From positions 8,586 to 72,585 of the forward strand of contig CAYPLH010000015.1 in the NCBI GenBank assembly GCA_964411505.1: a stretch of 64,000 nucleotides of DNA, in the 5' to 3' direction. Source of the stretch: CAYPLH01 sp964411505. GTDB taxonomy: Bacteria > Bacillota > Clostridia > CAYPLH01 > DUMO01. Position 1 is the stretch's first letter, and each line of letters opens with the position of its first letter. Below the pieces are notes generated by a model. The model had not been told where the DNA came from, did no database searches, and saw only the letters and a program-made list of their open reading frames with translations. Of this stretch, positions 33,075 through 42,935 are shown one piece after another. The translations under genes were made by a program, and so were the position numbers.

Positions 33075-36000
33075 ATGAGAGCAGCCGGAATTTGCCTTGG
33101 TGCTTCTAACATAAGTATTGTAATAATTGAACAAGAAAATAATAAAATTAATTTGATAGAAAGCTTTTCAACTCCCCATAACGGAAATGTAAAAGAGAAG
33201 CTTAAATATATATTTGATACATTTAAGCTTTATGATTTTGAGCATCTGGCTACAACAGGGCGGAAATTCAGGCAGTTCACAAATATGTCATCTATATCCG
33301 AGCCCGAAGCTGTTGAATATGCTTATAAATATACCAAAGAAAAATATAAAAATATAGACACCATAGTATCCGCCGGTGGAGAATCATTTATGCTTTACAG
33401 GCTGGATAAAACCGGACGTATTTGCGGGGTGCAAACTGGGAATAAATGCGCATCAGGAACTGGTGAGTTTTACCTTCAGCAGCTTAAGAGAATGGGACTT
33501 ACGCCAAAAGACATTTCTCATGAAGATAATATAGAGCCTTACAAAGTTTCAGGCAGGTGTTCGGTATTTTGCAAAAGTGATTGCACTCATGCTCTTAACA
33601 AGGGAGAATCTAAACAGAAAGTTGTCGCAGGTCTTTCAGCTATGATGGCAACTAAAATCACTGAGTTAGTAAAAATATCACCTTGTAATAATATACTTTT
33701 AATCGGCGGCACTTCTCATAATAAAACTATGGTGAATTTTCTGCGGTCGGAAATAGACATGCTTAAAGTCGCTGATGAAGCAGCTTATTTTGAAGCGTTA
33801 GGCACAGCTGTTTGGGCACTCGAAAACAAAATGAACAAAATAAATAAAGACGATATTTTTGCTGATAAAAAAGGATCTTTCAGCTTTTTACCTTCATTGG
33901 ACCAGTTTGAGAGTAAAGTTGTGTTTAAGAATATGGAGCGCGGTACTGCCACTTCGGGAGATGAATGCATTATCGGGCTTGATGTTGGCTCTACTACAAC
34001 CAAAGCTGTTATCATGCGAGTATCTGACAATTCTATTCTAGCTTCCGAATACCTAAGAACCAATGGAGACCCTGTCAGGGCTGCTAAAATGTGCTATCAG
34101 AGCTTGGATTCACAAATAAGTGTACCTTTAAAAATTAACGGACTTGGAGTAACAGGCTCGGGACGTCAAATTGCAGGACTTCACGTTCTTACCAATGGTG
34201 TCATAAATGAAATTATCGCTCATGCCACTGCTGCTGTTCATTTTGACCACGAAGTTGATACAATTTTTGAAATAGGCGGTCAGGATGCAAAATACACCTA
34301 TATAACTAACGGTGTTGCTTCAGATTATGCCATGAATGAAGCATGTTCTGCAGGAACAGGTTCTTTTCTCGAAGAATCAGCAAAAGAATCCATGGGAATA
34401 GAAATGACAGATATAGCCGAAATAGCTATTAAAGGTGCTAATCCGCCCAATTTCAATGACCAATGTGCTGCTTTTATAGGAAGTGACATAAAAACTGCAG
34501 TACAGGAAGGGCTTGGCACTAGTGATATCGTTGCCGGGTTGGTATATTCGATATGTAGGAATTATGTAAACAGAGTAAAAGGAAACCGACCTGTAGGTAA
34601 AAAGGTATTCATGCAAGGTGGAGTGTGCTACAATAAAGCTGTTCCGCTAGCTATGGCTTCCCTCACCGGAAAAGAAATAATTGTCCCTCCCGAACCTGGG
34701 CTTATGGGGGCTTTTGGTGTTGCCTTAGAAGTAAAACATAGAATTCTTGCCTGTCTTATGAATAAGCAATCCTTTGTCCTTTCCGAACTATCGCAAAGAC
34801 CTGTCATTTATGGTAAACCATTTATTTGCAGTGGAGGAAAAGAAAAATGCGACCGGAAATGCAATATAAGTATAATGGAAATAAAAGGCAGGAAATATCC
34901 CTTTGGCGGAGCATGCAACAAGTATGTAAACCTTTTAAAAAACGAAACCTATGACAGCAGCAAACTAGATCTGGTTGCCCTAAGAGAAGAGCTTGTTTTC
35001 CATAAATATGCAGTACCTTATGAAAAGGCAGTACTTTTTAAAACACAAAAAGGTTTAAAAGATACGAATGATACTAAAAATATTAATGTTGAAATTCAAC
35101 CTAACGAACATGTTACAACTGAACAGACAATTATGGGCAACAGCCATACCAACAATAATACGTTATCAAAGACCAAAATAGGTATAATAAAATCGCTTAT
35201 GGTAAATACACTATATCCTCTGTACTTTAACTTCTTTTCTCGGCTTGGGTTTGAAGTAGTACTTTCAGATAAGCCAGATGATAGTGGTATGGAGCGTAAA
35301 GGTGCCTCCTTTTGCTATCCTGTTGAGCTTTCCCACGGATTATTGGCAGAACTCATAAAGACCGATGTGGATTATATTTTTCTTCCCCAAGTAAGAGAGC
35401 TTTGCATGGAAAAAGGTGCAAAGTCCAGTGTAACATGTCCCTTTGCCCAAGGAGAACCTTATTATCTTAAGAGTACCTTTGATGAATTAAAAGGCGAAAG
35501 GCTATTAACTCCAGTACTAGATTTTTCAGAAAACCCAGAAATCGTGTCAAAAGCCTTCTGTCAAATTGGTCAGCAGCTTGGCTTTTCCAGAGAAGAAAGT
35601 CTTATGGCATACCTTTATGCACAGGAAAAATACTCAAGCTGTGTAAGTGAAATGAAATCTATAGGGCAAAGAACAATTAAAGAACTTGAGTCAGACCCTT
35701 CAAAAAAGGCGGTCATTCTCTTTGGTAGACCATACAACGCCTTTTCAAAGGAAGCTAATATGGGTATACCACAAAAATTTGCATCAAGAGGCTCACTGAT
35801 TATACCGGTCGATTTTCTTGATGTTTCATCTTGTGAACCAGAAAAATATATGTATTGGACAACAGGACAAATCATTTTAAAAGCAGCCAAATATATTGTG
35901 CATCATCCACAGCTTTATGGGGTGTACATTACAAACTTTAGCTGCGGACCTGATAGTTTTGTCATTGGATATTTTAGGGATATTATGAAAGAGAAGCCCT

Positions 36001-37523
36001 CATTAACACTTGAGCTTGACAGCCATACTGCAGATGCGGGAATCGACACGCGCATTGAGGCATTTCTTGACGTTGTGGCAAGATATAGGCAGCTTAATCG
36101 CAATACCTATGAAAGCATTGGCTATAGAGGACATTTGCCAAATCCCACCAGCAAAAAAACAGCCCAGTCGCAATATATTCCGGCATATACCTTAATGGAA
36201 AATGATAAATTCTTTGTATTTGATTCAAAGGGTGAAAAGTATGAGCTTTCTGACAAACATGTTCATGTATTGCTCCCGTCCATGGGTGATATTGGTTCAA
36301 GGTGTCTTGCTGCGTCATTCCGCTTTGCAGGCGTGAGAGCAACCTGTCTTAAGCCACCTCAAGAAGCAGAACTGTTAACAGGAAGAGCAAACTCAAGCTG
36401 TAAAGAGTGTCTTCCCCTGCTACTTACAGCAGGAGGTCTTTTAAATTATCTTGAGCAAAAAGCAGTTCAAGAAGAGCTTTTGGTATATTTTATGCCTGAT
36501 ACCACCGGTCCTTGCCGATTTGGACAATATAACATACTGATTAGAAACATAATAAAAAAGAATAAAATAGAAGATGTTGCTCTTATTTCATTAAGCTCGG
36601 CAAATAGTTATGCAGGTCTTGGGACAGCTTTTCAGCTTAGGGCGTGGATAAGCGTTATTATTTCTGACGTTATGGATGATATATACAGTGCTTTATTGGT
36701 ACTAGCAAAAGATAAGGACGAAGCAATTCGTGAATATAACAAGGTTGTAGATGAAGTTGTAAGAGCAGTAGAACAAGAAAGCTTATCCAGTCTTAAAACA
36801 GTATTGATTAAGGCTGCATCTACTCTTAATGAAATTCCCAAAAAAGGAAATCTTGAAGATATACCTAAAGTTGCCCTGCTTGGTGAAATCTTTGTAAGAC
36901 GTGATCATTTTTCCTGCCAGCATATTATGCAACGACTGGCCGATAAAGGTATAGCGATAAAGACAGCTCCTGTTTCCGAGTGGCTATATTACTGCGATTA
37001 TTTGCAAATTAAAAAACTTCTTCACGGAAAAAAGAAAAACAGCTCAAGGCTGAAAACCTATGTTACACTTCCTGTTAAGAGAAGCTTGGAAAAGGCTATA
37101 AAAAGCATACTTTCTAAATCAGGTTTGTATGACTTTCATATGATTGATGTTGATTATATTATTAGTAAAGTAGAGCACCTGATTTCACCGAAACTTACTG
37201 GAGAAGCCATATTGACAATAGGAGGAGCTTTGACTGAAATAATTGACGAGGTATCCGGAGTTATAGCTATAGGTCCCTTTGGTTGTATGCCTAACAGAAT
37301 AGCAGAATCCATTATTACCAAAACACTCGACAAAGAAAAACTGAGTGCTACACATGCTCCCGACCTTGTTGAAAAGATCATCAAGGATTATCCATCACTC
37401 CCATTTCTCGCAGTTGAAAGTGATGGTAATGTTTTTCCCCAAGTGGTTGAGGCACGACTAGAAGCATTCTGTCTGCAGGTGAAAAGGCTAAATGGTGCAA
37501 TTTTAGAGGCAAATGCAAAGTAG
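33075..37523 (+). CDS. Giant 2-hydroxyacyl-CoA dehydratase activase-related protein (CoA-BPE type)
   Basis: The 1482 residues combine a degenerate first ASKHA ATPase half (1-260, MRAAGICLGASNISIVI, CASGTGEF), a canonical BcrAD/BadFG activase domain (about 300-560: GLDVGSTTTKAVI near 301, EIGGQDAKY near 400, NEACSAGTGSF), a DUF2229-type domain (from about 701: IGIIKSLMVNTLYPLYFNFF) and a C-terminal HgdB/BcrC-like region with many Cys (from about 1065: LLPSMGDIGSRCLAASFRFA, SCKECLPLL). Activases use ATP to drive an electron from a [4Fe-4S] cluster into a dehydratase. The physiological partner of these fused versions is unknown. AAGGACGGG precedes the ATG. Confidence 0.85.
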   Translation: MRAAGICLGASNISIVIIEQENNKINLIESFSTPHNGNVKEKLKYIFDTFKLYDFEHLATTGRKFRQFTNMSSISEPEAVEYAYKYTKEKYKNIDTIVSAGGESFMLYRLDKTGRICGVQTGNKCASGTGEFYLQQLKRMGLTPKDISHEDNIEPYKVSGRCSVFCKSDCTHALNKGESKQKVVAGLSAMMATKITELVKISPCNNILLIGGTSHNKTMVNFLRSEIDMLKVADEAAYFEALGTAVWALENKMNKINKDDIFADKKGSFSFLPSLDQFESKVVFKNMERGTATSGDECIIGLDVGSTTTKAVIMRVSDNSILASEYLRTNGDPVRAAKMCYQSLDSQISVPLKINGLGVTGSGRQIAGLHVLTNGVINEIIAHATAAVHFDHEVDTIFEIGGQDAKYTYITNGVASDYAMNEACSAGTGSFLEESAKESMGIEMTDIAEIAIKGANPPNFNDQCAAFIGSDIKTAVQEGLGTSDIVAGLVYSICRNYVNRVKGNRPVGKKVFMQGGVCYNKAVPLAMASLTGKEIIVPPEPGLMGAFGVALEVKHRILACLMNKQSFVLSELSQRPVIYGKPFICSGGKEKCDRKCNISIMEIKGRKYPFGGACNKYVNLLKNETYDSSKLDLVALREELVFHKYAVPYEKAVLFKTQKGLKDTNDTKNINVEIQPNEHVTTEQTIMGNSHTNNNTLSKTKIGIIKSLMVNTLYPLYFNFFSRLGFEVVLSDKPDDSGMERKGASFCYPVELSHGLLAELIKTDVDYIFLPQVRELCMEKGAKSSVTCPFAQGEPYYLKSTFDELKGERLLTPVLDFSENPEIVSKAFCQIGQQLGFSREESLMAYLYAQEKYSSCVSEMKSIGQRTIKELESDPSKKAVILFGRPYNAFSKEANMGIPQKFASRGSLIIPVDFLDVSSCEPEKYMYWTTGQIILKAAKYIVHHPQLYGVYITNFSCGPDSFVIGYFRDIMKEKPSLTLELDSHTADAGIDTRIEAFLDVVARYRQLNRNTYESIGYRGHLPNPTSKKTAQSQYIPAYTLMENDKFFVFDSKGEKYELSDKHVHVLLPSMGDIGSRCLAASFRFAGVRATCLKPPQEAELLTGRANSSCKECLPLLLTAGGLLNYLEQKAVQEELLVYFMPDTTGPCRFGQYNILIRNIIKKNKIEDVALISLSSANSYAGLGTAFQLRAWISVIISDVMDDIYSALLVLAKDKDEAIREYNKVVDEVVRAVEQESLSSLKTVLIKAASTLNEIPKKGNLEDIPKVALLGEIFVRRDHFSCQHIMQRLADKGIAIKTAPVSEWLYYCDYLQIKKLLHGKKKNSSRLKTYVTLPVKRSLEKAIKSILSKSGLYDFHMIDVDYIISKVEHLISPKLTGEAILTIGGALTEIIDEVSGVIAIGPFGCMPNRIAESIITKTLDKEKLSATHAPDLVEKIIKDYPSLPFLAVESDGNVFPQVVEARLEAFCLQVKRLNGAILEANAK

Positions 37524-37680
37524 CCGATAATTGTAATATTCTGACTCCTTTGCAAATCGGCACTCTGACTTTACTAAAACTTTAGATATTGATAAGCGTA
37601 ATCACCAAACTTGACGATTAATAGTCAACAAATTTTGGACAAATAATAGCTATTAGCTACTGACAAATATGGAGGTTTTT

Positions 37681-38589
37681 ATGGACAGCAATATTGTAAT
37701 AAATCAGGTAATAGTTTTATTCCTGATAATGGCAGTTGGATTTATCTTAAGAAAAGTAGAAATTGTTGATAAGTATGTGAGCAAAAAACTGTCCTCTTTC
37801 TTATTGAAAATTACTTTGCCCTTTATGGTTATCATATCGTTTCAATTTGAGTTTTCACCTGGAAAACTTAAAAACTTAGGCTTTGTTTTCATCTGTTCTC
37901 TCCTGATTCATGCATCCAGCATTCTGCTTGCACGGTATATATTTATAAAGATACCTGATAGCGAACAGAAGGTGTTAAAGTTTGCTACTGTTTTTTCAAA
38001 TTGTGCTTTTATGGGGTTTCCTGTTTTGCATAGTCTTTATGGTAATGATGGAATCTTTTATGGTTCAGCCTATATTATGGTTTTTAATATTTTAATCTGG
38101 ACATACGGTATCCTTGTATTTCAGAAAGGCAAGAAAACAATAACTATAAATAATATTCTCCTTAACCCCGGAATTATTTCAGTAATCATTGGCATTCTCC
38201 TTTTCATTACAAGTACAAGTCTACCTTACCCCATTTACAGTGCACTTGATATGGTCGGGTCAATGACAACACCAATTTCTATGATCATTATTGGAGGAAT
38301 TCTAGCAGACATTGATTTTAAAAAAGCTTTTTCAGGGTTTTCGCTATACTACGGATCATTTATAAGACTTTTGATTATTCCACTTATAGTGCTGGCAATA
38401 TTAAAACTAACTCCACTTGACGACTTGCTTCTAGGCATATGCGTGGTTTCATCAGCAATGCCTGCAGCAGCCAACACCGCAATTTTTGCTGAGATGTATG
38501 AAGGCGACTCTCTTTTTGCTTCTCGGCTTGTTGGAATTAGCACTCTTTTGTCTATAATAACTATACCGCTCATTATTGTGCTACTATGA
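37681..38589 (+). CDS. AEC-family transporter, second copy
   Basis: ATG 37681 (MDSNIVINQVIVLFLIMAVG) follows TATGGAGG. The 302 residues have about ten transmembrane helices with LLKITLPFMVIISFQF and the paired motif SSAMPAAANTAIFAEMYEGD in the second half, which breaks a helix at the transport site. It is diverged from the AEC carrier at 29931 but has the same plan. Its stop overlaps the end of hisF by 6 bases on the opposite strand. Confidence 0.85.
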   Translation: MDSNIVINQVIVLFLIMAVGFILRKVEIVDKYVSKKLSSFLLKITLPFMVIISFQFEFSPGKLKNLGFVFICSLLIHASSILLARYIFIKIPDSEQKVLKFATVFSNCAFMGFPVLHSLYGNDGIFYGSAYIMVFNILIWTYGILVFQKGKKTITINNILLNPGIISVIIGILLFITSTSLPYPIYSALDMVGSMTTPISMIIIGGILADIDFKKAFSGFSLYYGSFIRLLIIPLIVLAILKLTPLDDLLLGICVVSSAMPAAANTAIFAEMYEGDSLFASRLVGISTLLSIITIPLIIVLL

Positions 38590-39351
38590 GAAAATACTTA
38601 CTTCAATGCCTCTGTTTTTTAAATATTTTTTTAACTCCGCTATCTCCACCTCTTTAAAATGAAACAGAGAAGCTGCCAGAACAGCATCAGCTTTACCTTC
38701 AGTAAGGGCATCGTAAAAATGCTCCATGGTTCCTGCTCCTCCTGAGGCAATTACAGGAATGTTAACACTTTCTGATACGCTGCGTGTCAGTTCGAGGTCA
38801 TAACCATTTTTGGTGCCGTCGCAATCCATACTGGTAAGAAGAATTTCACCGCAGCCAAGCTTCTCGGCTTCTTTTGCCCATTCAACAACATCTTTTCCGC
38901 TATTATCCCTGCCCCCGTTAATGTACGCATCCCATCCTGATCCATCCTGACGTTTTTTTGCGTCGATTGCCACAACTACGCACTGGCTTCCAAAGCTTAT
39001 TGCAGCCTCTTTTATCAGTTCAGGCCTTTTTAGTGCAGCTGAGCTTACTGATATTTTATTGGCTCCAGCTTTTAGAATTCTCTGAAAATCCTCTACTGTT
39101 CTAATCCCTCCGCCAACAGTGAAAGGAATAGTAACCTGTTTTGCCACTTTCATGACAACATCCAGCATAGTTTCCCTTCCTTCAGTAGTCGCTGTTATAT
39201 CTAAAAATACAAGCTCATCAGCACCAGCTGTGTTATAATAAGCAGCTATCTTTACCGGATCACCTGCATCTTTTATGTTTACAAAATTAACTCCTTTAAC
39301 CACCCTGCCCGAGAGTATATCAAGGCACGGTATAATTCTTCTTGTAAGCAT
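38584..39351 (-). CDS. hisF: Imidazole glycerol phosphate synthase, cyclase subunit
   Basis: The 255-residue TIM barrel has both catalytic Asp regions: PCLDILSGRVVKG (Asp11) and LTSMDCDGTKNGYDLEL (Asp130), plus phosphate-binding VGGGIRT and VIASGGAGT. HisF condenses PRFAR with ammonia supplied by HisH to give IGP and AICAR. hisH is absent from this operon. It is the last gene of the his operon and lies 22 bases after hisA. Confidence 0.95.
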   Translation of the reverse strand: MLTRRIIPCLDILSGRVVKGVNFVNIKDAGDPVKIAAYYNTAGADELVFLDITATTEGRETMLDVVMKVAKQVTIPFTVGGGIRTVEDFQRILKAGANKISVSSAALKRPELIKEAAISFGSQCVVVAIDAKKRQDGSGWDAYINGGRDNSGKDVVEWAKEAEKLGCGEILLTSMDCDGTKNGYDLELTRSVSESVNIPVIASGGAGTMEHFYDALTEGKADAVLAASLFHFKEVEIAELKKYLKNRGIEVSIFS

Positions 39352-39373
39352 TTTTACATCTCACCTTTCAAAA

Positions 39374-40099
39374 TTAAATTTGAGTCCGCCTAGCAATCTT
39401 TATTGCTTGCGTCAAATCTACGTTCCCGGTATAAAGTGCTTTTCCAATTATGACACCAAAAACCCCTGTTTCTTTAAGATTCTTGACGTCCTCAAGGCAC
39501 CCTACACCGCCTGATGCTATTACATCAATTCCTACCGAAGTGGCCATTCTTTCCATTGCAAAAAGGTTAGGTCCTTTTAACATGCCATCCCGAGATATGT
39601 CTGTATAAATAATAGTGACAGCCCCTATTGACTCAACCTTCTTTGCCAGTTCAAGCGCATCAACGTCACTGTTCTTTTCCCAGCCGTCCACGGACACTTT
39701 TCCACCCTTTGCATCTATTCCTATGGCAATTTTATTTTTAAACTTTCTTAATGCTTTTTCCACCAACTCAGGGTTTTTAACTACGCTGGTTCCGAGTATA
39801 ACCCTGCTGACACCCCTATTAAAAAGGTCTTCTATAGTCTCAAATGATCTTATTCCTCCACCTATTTGCACAGGTATATCAATACTTGAAGATATTTTGC
39901 CTATCAATTCATGATTAATGGGTCTACCTGTCCTTGCACCATCAAGGTCAACAACATGTAAATACTCAGCACCACATGATGCCCATTTTAATGCCATCGT
40001 GAAAGGTTCATCCGAGTAGGTGGTAACACTATCGAATTTCCCTTGGACAAGCCTTACACATTTTCCGTCTTTTATGTCAATCGCGGGATATATAATCAT
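39374..40099 (-). CDS. hisA: ProFAR isomerase
   Basis: The 241-residue TIM barrel starts MIIYPAIDIKDGKCVRLVQG, with the first catalytic Asp. YTDISRDGMLKGPN holds the second and VQIGGGIRS the phosphate loop. It opens the ring of ProFAR to PRFAR. The start lies 14 bases after hisB; hisH, which usually sits between hisB and hisA, is missing. Confidence 0.95.
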   Translation of the reverse strand: MIIYPAIDIKDGKCVRLVQGKFDSVTTYSDEPFTMALKWASCGAEYLHVVDLDGARTGRPINHELIGKISSSIDIPVQIGGGIRSFETIEDLFNRGVSRVILGTSVVKNPELVEKALRKFKNKIAIGIDAKGGKVSVDGWEKNSDVDALELAKKVESIGAVTIIYTDISRDGMLKGPNLFAMERMATSVGIDVIASGGVGCLEDVKNLKETGVFGVIIGKALYTGNVDLTQAIKIARRTQI

Positions 40100-40113
40100 T
40101 TTATCTCCTTTTT

Positions 40114-40701
40114 CTAAAGTACTCCTTTTGTAGACATAACGCCTTTTATTCTTTCGTCCAGCTCGGAAGCTTGGTCCACTGCCCTTCCAAAAGCTTTAAA
40201 AACAGCTTCAACCATATGGTGATTGTTGCTTCCGTAGGGCACCTTTATATGTATATTCATTTGTGCATTATATGAAACTGCACGGAAAAACTCTTCTATT
40301 AGTTCAGAATCCATGTTTCCAAGCTTTTGTTCTTTCAATGGAACGTCAAACACAAGGAAGGGTCTTCCCCCAAAATCAACAGAGACCATAGCAAGGCTTT
40401 CATCCATCGGCACAAAGGAAGTCCCATATCTTCTAATGGATTTTTTATCGCCTAATGCTTTATTAAAAGCTTGTCCAAGAACAATACCCGCATCCTCCAC
40501 AGTATGATGTGCATCTACATCAAGGTCGCCTTTTGCCTTTAGCACAAGGTCAAACAAACCATGTTTCGTAAATAGGTTCAGCATATGATCAAAAAATCCT
40601 ATACCTGTTTTAATATCAGCAGTGCCGCTTCCATCCAAATTCAACTTTAATTTAATGTCTGTCTCAGTAGTAGTACGTGTAATTTCAGCTTCTCTTGTCA
40701 A
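40114..40701 (-). CDS. hisB: Imidazoleglycerol-phosphate dehydratase
   Basis: The 195-residue monofunctional HisB has the paired Mn-binding motifs DAHHTVEDAG and NNHHMVEAVFKAFGRA. It dehydrates IGP to imidazole-acetol phosphate. It has no phosphatase domain, as usual in Firmicutes. A 99-base gap separates it from hisD; hisC, often found here, is absent. Confidence 0.95.
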   Translation of the reverse strand: MTREAEITRTTTETDIKLKLNLDGSGTADIKTGIGFFDHMLNLFTKHGLFDLVLKAKGDLDVDAHHTVEDAGIVLGQAFNKALGDKKSIRRYGTSFVPMDESLAMVSVDFGGRPFLVFDVPLKEQKLGNMDSELIEEFFRAVSYNAQMNIHIKVPYGSNNHHMVEAVFKAFGRAVDQASELDERIKGVMSTKGVL

Positions 40702-40800
40702 AAAAACACCTCCAGTATTCTTATTTAGCTTACAGCAAACTGGCTGGAACCAATTTTTTTAACTATCATTTCTTCTTTCCTGCCTTTATTGCAGTATTGC

Positions 40801-42093
40801 TTATTCCTCAAATCTTATTCTCACCGCGTTAGCGTGGGCACTTAACTCTTCAGCTTCAGCAAAACGCTGGACATCATCCTTAACCTTATAAAGTGCTCTT
40901 TTGTTATAAGATATAATACTAGATTTTTTTATAAAGTCGCTTGTGCAAAGTGGTGAAAAAAACCTTGCAGTCCCTCCTGTAGGCAGCACATGGTTTGGTC
41001 CTGCAAAATAATCTCCCAGTGGTTCTGGAGAAAACGAACCCATAAAAATTGCTCCAGTATTTTTTATCTGACCAATATAATCAAAAGGATACTCTACACA
41101 CAATTCCAGATGTTCAGGAGCTATCCTGTTGGATAAAGCGATTGCCGATTCAATATCATCAGTAAGAATAATTGCTCCATATTCCTCAAGAGACTTTTTA
41201 ATTATATCTTTTCTGTCAAGCTTTTCAAGCTGCAATGCTACCTGTTCCCTGACATCCTCCGCAATCTTATTTGATGTTGTTATCAATATAGAAGATGCAT
41301 ATATATCGTGTTCCGCCTGTGATAGAAGATCTGCAGCAATAAAAGCTGGATTTGCACTTTTGTCTGCTATTACAAGTATTTCACTAGGCCCTGCAACCAT
41401 GTCAATATCACAATACCCATAAACCATTCGCTTTGCCTCTGCAACAAAAATATTACCCGGACCTACGATTTTATCCACCTTATCAATAGTGTCCGTACCA
41501 AACGCCATAGCCGCAATAGCTTGAGCTCCACCTACCCTGAAAATTTTAGTAACACCTGCTTCTTTAGCTGTTGCAAGCATAGCAGGATTTATTCCCTTTT
41601 TTCCTCCTGGCGGTGTTGTCATTATAATATTTTTGACACCAGCAACACGAGCTGGTATGGCGGTCATAAGTATTGTTGAAATAAGCGGTGCCGTCCCTCC
41701 CGGGACATATATTCCGACTCTATCAAAAGGACGGATAAGCTGACCCAAAACTATTCCTTCTTTTTCTACATCAAACCACGAGGTGTCTTTTTGCTTTTCA
41801 TGAAAGGACCTGATATTCTCCCCCGCTCTTTTTATTGTATTTATAAGCTCCGTATCAATACGGCTATAGGCTTCATCAATTTCAGATTGACATACCTCGA
41901 TGTCACAGCTTTCAAAATCTACTTGGTCAAACTTGCGTGTATATTCTAAAAGTGCATTATCGCCATTTTTTCTTACATCATTAAGTATACCTTTTACTTT
42001 TTTTGAAACATCGACAAGTTCCATCCCACCCCTTGCTGCAAGATTACTAAAAAAAACCTCTAGCTCGCCGTTGCTCTTTATTATTTTAAGCAT
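40801..42093 (-). CDS. hisD: Histidinol dehydrogenase
   Basis: ATG 42093 (MLKIIKSNGELEVFF) overlaps the end of hisG by 8 bases. The 430 residues contain YVPGGTAPLISTILM, GPGNIFVAEAKRMVYG, SQAEHDIYASSILIT and the Zn/active-site NRIAPEHLELCVE plus GPNHVLPTGGTARF. The enzyme oxidises histidinol to histidine in two NAD-dependent steps. Confidence 0.95.
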   Translation of the reverse strand: MLKIIKSNGELEVFFSNLAARGGMELVDVSKKVKGILNDVRKNGDNALLEYTRKFDQVDFESCDIEVCQSEIDEAYSRIDTELINTIKRAGENIRSFHEKQKDTSWFDVEKEGIVLGQLIRPFDRVGIYVPGGTAPLISTILMTAIPARVAGVKNIIMTTPPGGKKGINPAMLATAKEAGVTKIFRVGGAQAIAAMAFGTDTIDKVDKIVGPGNIFVAEAKRMVYGYCDIDMVAGPSEILVIADKSANPAFIAADLLSQAEHDIYASSILITTSNKIAEDVREQVALQLEKLDRKDIIKKSLEEYGAIILTDDIESAIALSNRIAPEHLELCVEYPFDYIGQIKNTGAIFMGSFSPEPLGDYFAGPNHVLPTGGTARFFSPLCTSDFIKKSSIISYNKRALYKVKDDVQRFAEAEELSAHANAVRIRFEE

Positions 42094-42748
42094 TGTTATC
42101 ACCTTTTTCTTTCAACTTCAGATAACCTCTAATACCATCTACAATAGCATTAATCTTATCACTTTGCATTTTCATACTAACTTTGTTGATTACAAGCCTC
42201 GCACTGATATCAGCTATTTCTTCTAAAACTACCAATCCGTTTTCCTTAAGAGTTCTTCCGCTTTCAACTAAGTCAACAATCACTTCCGAAAGACCAATTA
42301 ACGGGGCTAGTTCTACCGAGCCATTGAGTTTTATAACTTCTATTGATTCCTGCTTTTTTTTGGCAAAGTATTCACGCGCTATCTGAGGGTATTTTGTGGC
42401 AACCCTTTTGTTATTGAGACTATCAAGCTTACCTACATGTAGTGGTGAGCCAGCAACTACCATTTTACACTGAGCAAATCCGAGATCCAGCACCTCGTAC
42501 AAATCTCTTCCTTCCTCCATAAGTGTGTCCTTACCGACTATTCCGATATCAGCTGCTCCATATTCCACATAAGTAGGAACATCCGCAGGCTTAGCAAGGA
42601 AAAATTTGATTTTGCTCTTTTCGTCAGATAATATTAACTTTCTTTTTGCATTCTTTATCTTTAAACAATCTATTCCTATTGATTCAAACATATCAATAGC
42701 TTTTTCTTCAAGCCTTCCTTTTGCTAGAGCTATTGTAAGATATCTCAT
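42086..42748 (-). CDS. hisG: ATP phosphoribosyltransferase, short form
   Basis: ATG 42748 (MRYLTIALAKGRLEEKAI) follows GGAGGT; a few extra codons upstream are not needed. The 220 residues are the short HisG, which lacks the C-terminal regulatory domain and works only with HisZ. EYGAADIGIVGKDTL and LNGSVELAPLIGLSEVIVDL (PRPP-binding region) are intact. This is the first and feedback-regulated step of histidine synthesis. Confidence 0.95.
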   Translation of the reverse strand: MRYLTIALAKGRLEEKAIDMFESIGIDCLKIKNAKRKLILSDEKSKIKFFLAKPADVPTYVEYGAADIGIVGKDTLMEEGRDLYEVLDLGFAQCKMVVAGSPLHVGKLDSLNNKRVATKYPQIAREYFAKKKQESIEVIKLNGSVELAPLIGLSEVIVDLVESGRTLKENGLVVLEEIADISARLVINKVSMKMQSDKINAIVDGIRGYLKLKEKGDNNA

Positions 42749-42935
42749 AGTTACGACCTCCATTTTGGTGACTACACCCTACTTATGTTAACCATTTTTT
42801 AAAGAATCAGTTTATTTCATTTATTTACTCTTATTTAACAAGTGTTTGCCTAAATTATACTTTAAACACTTGTTCATCACCCTACTTATAAGATTTGCAA
42901 TTAACTCCTACAAATTCTTTTTATTTATTACTACT

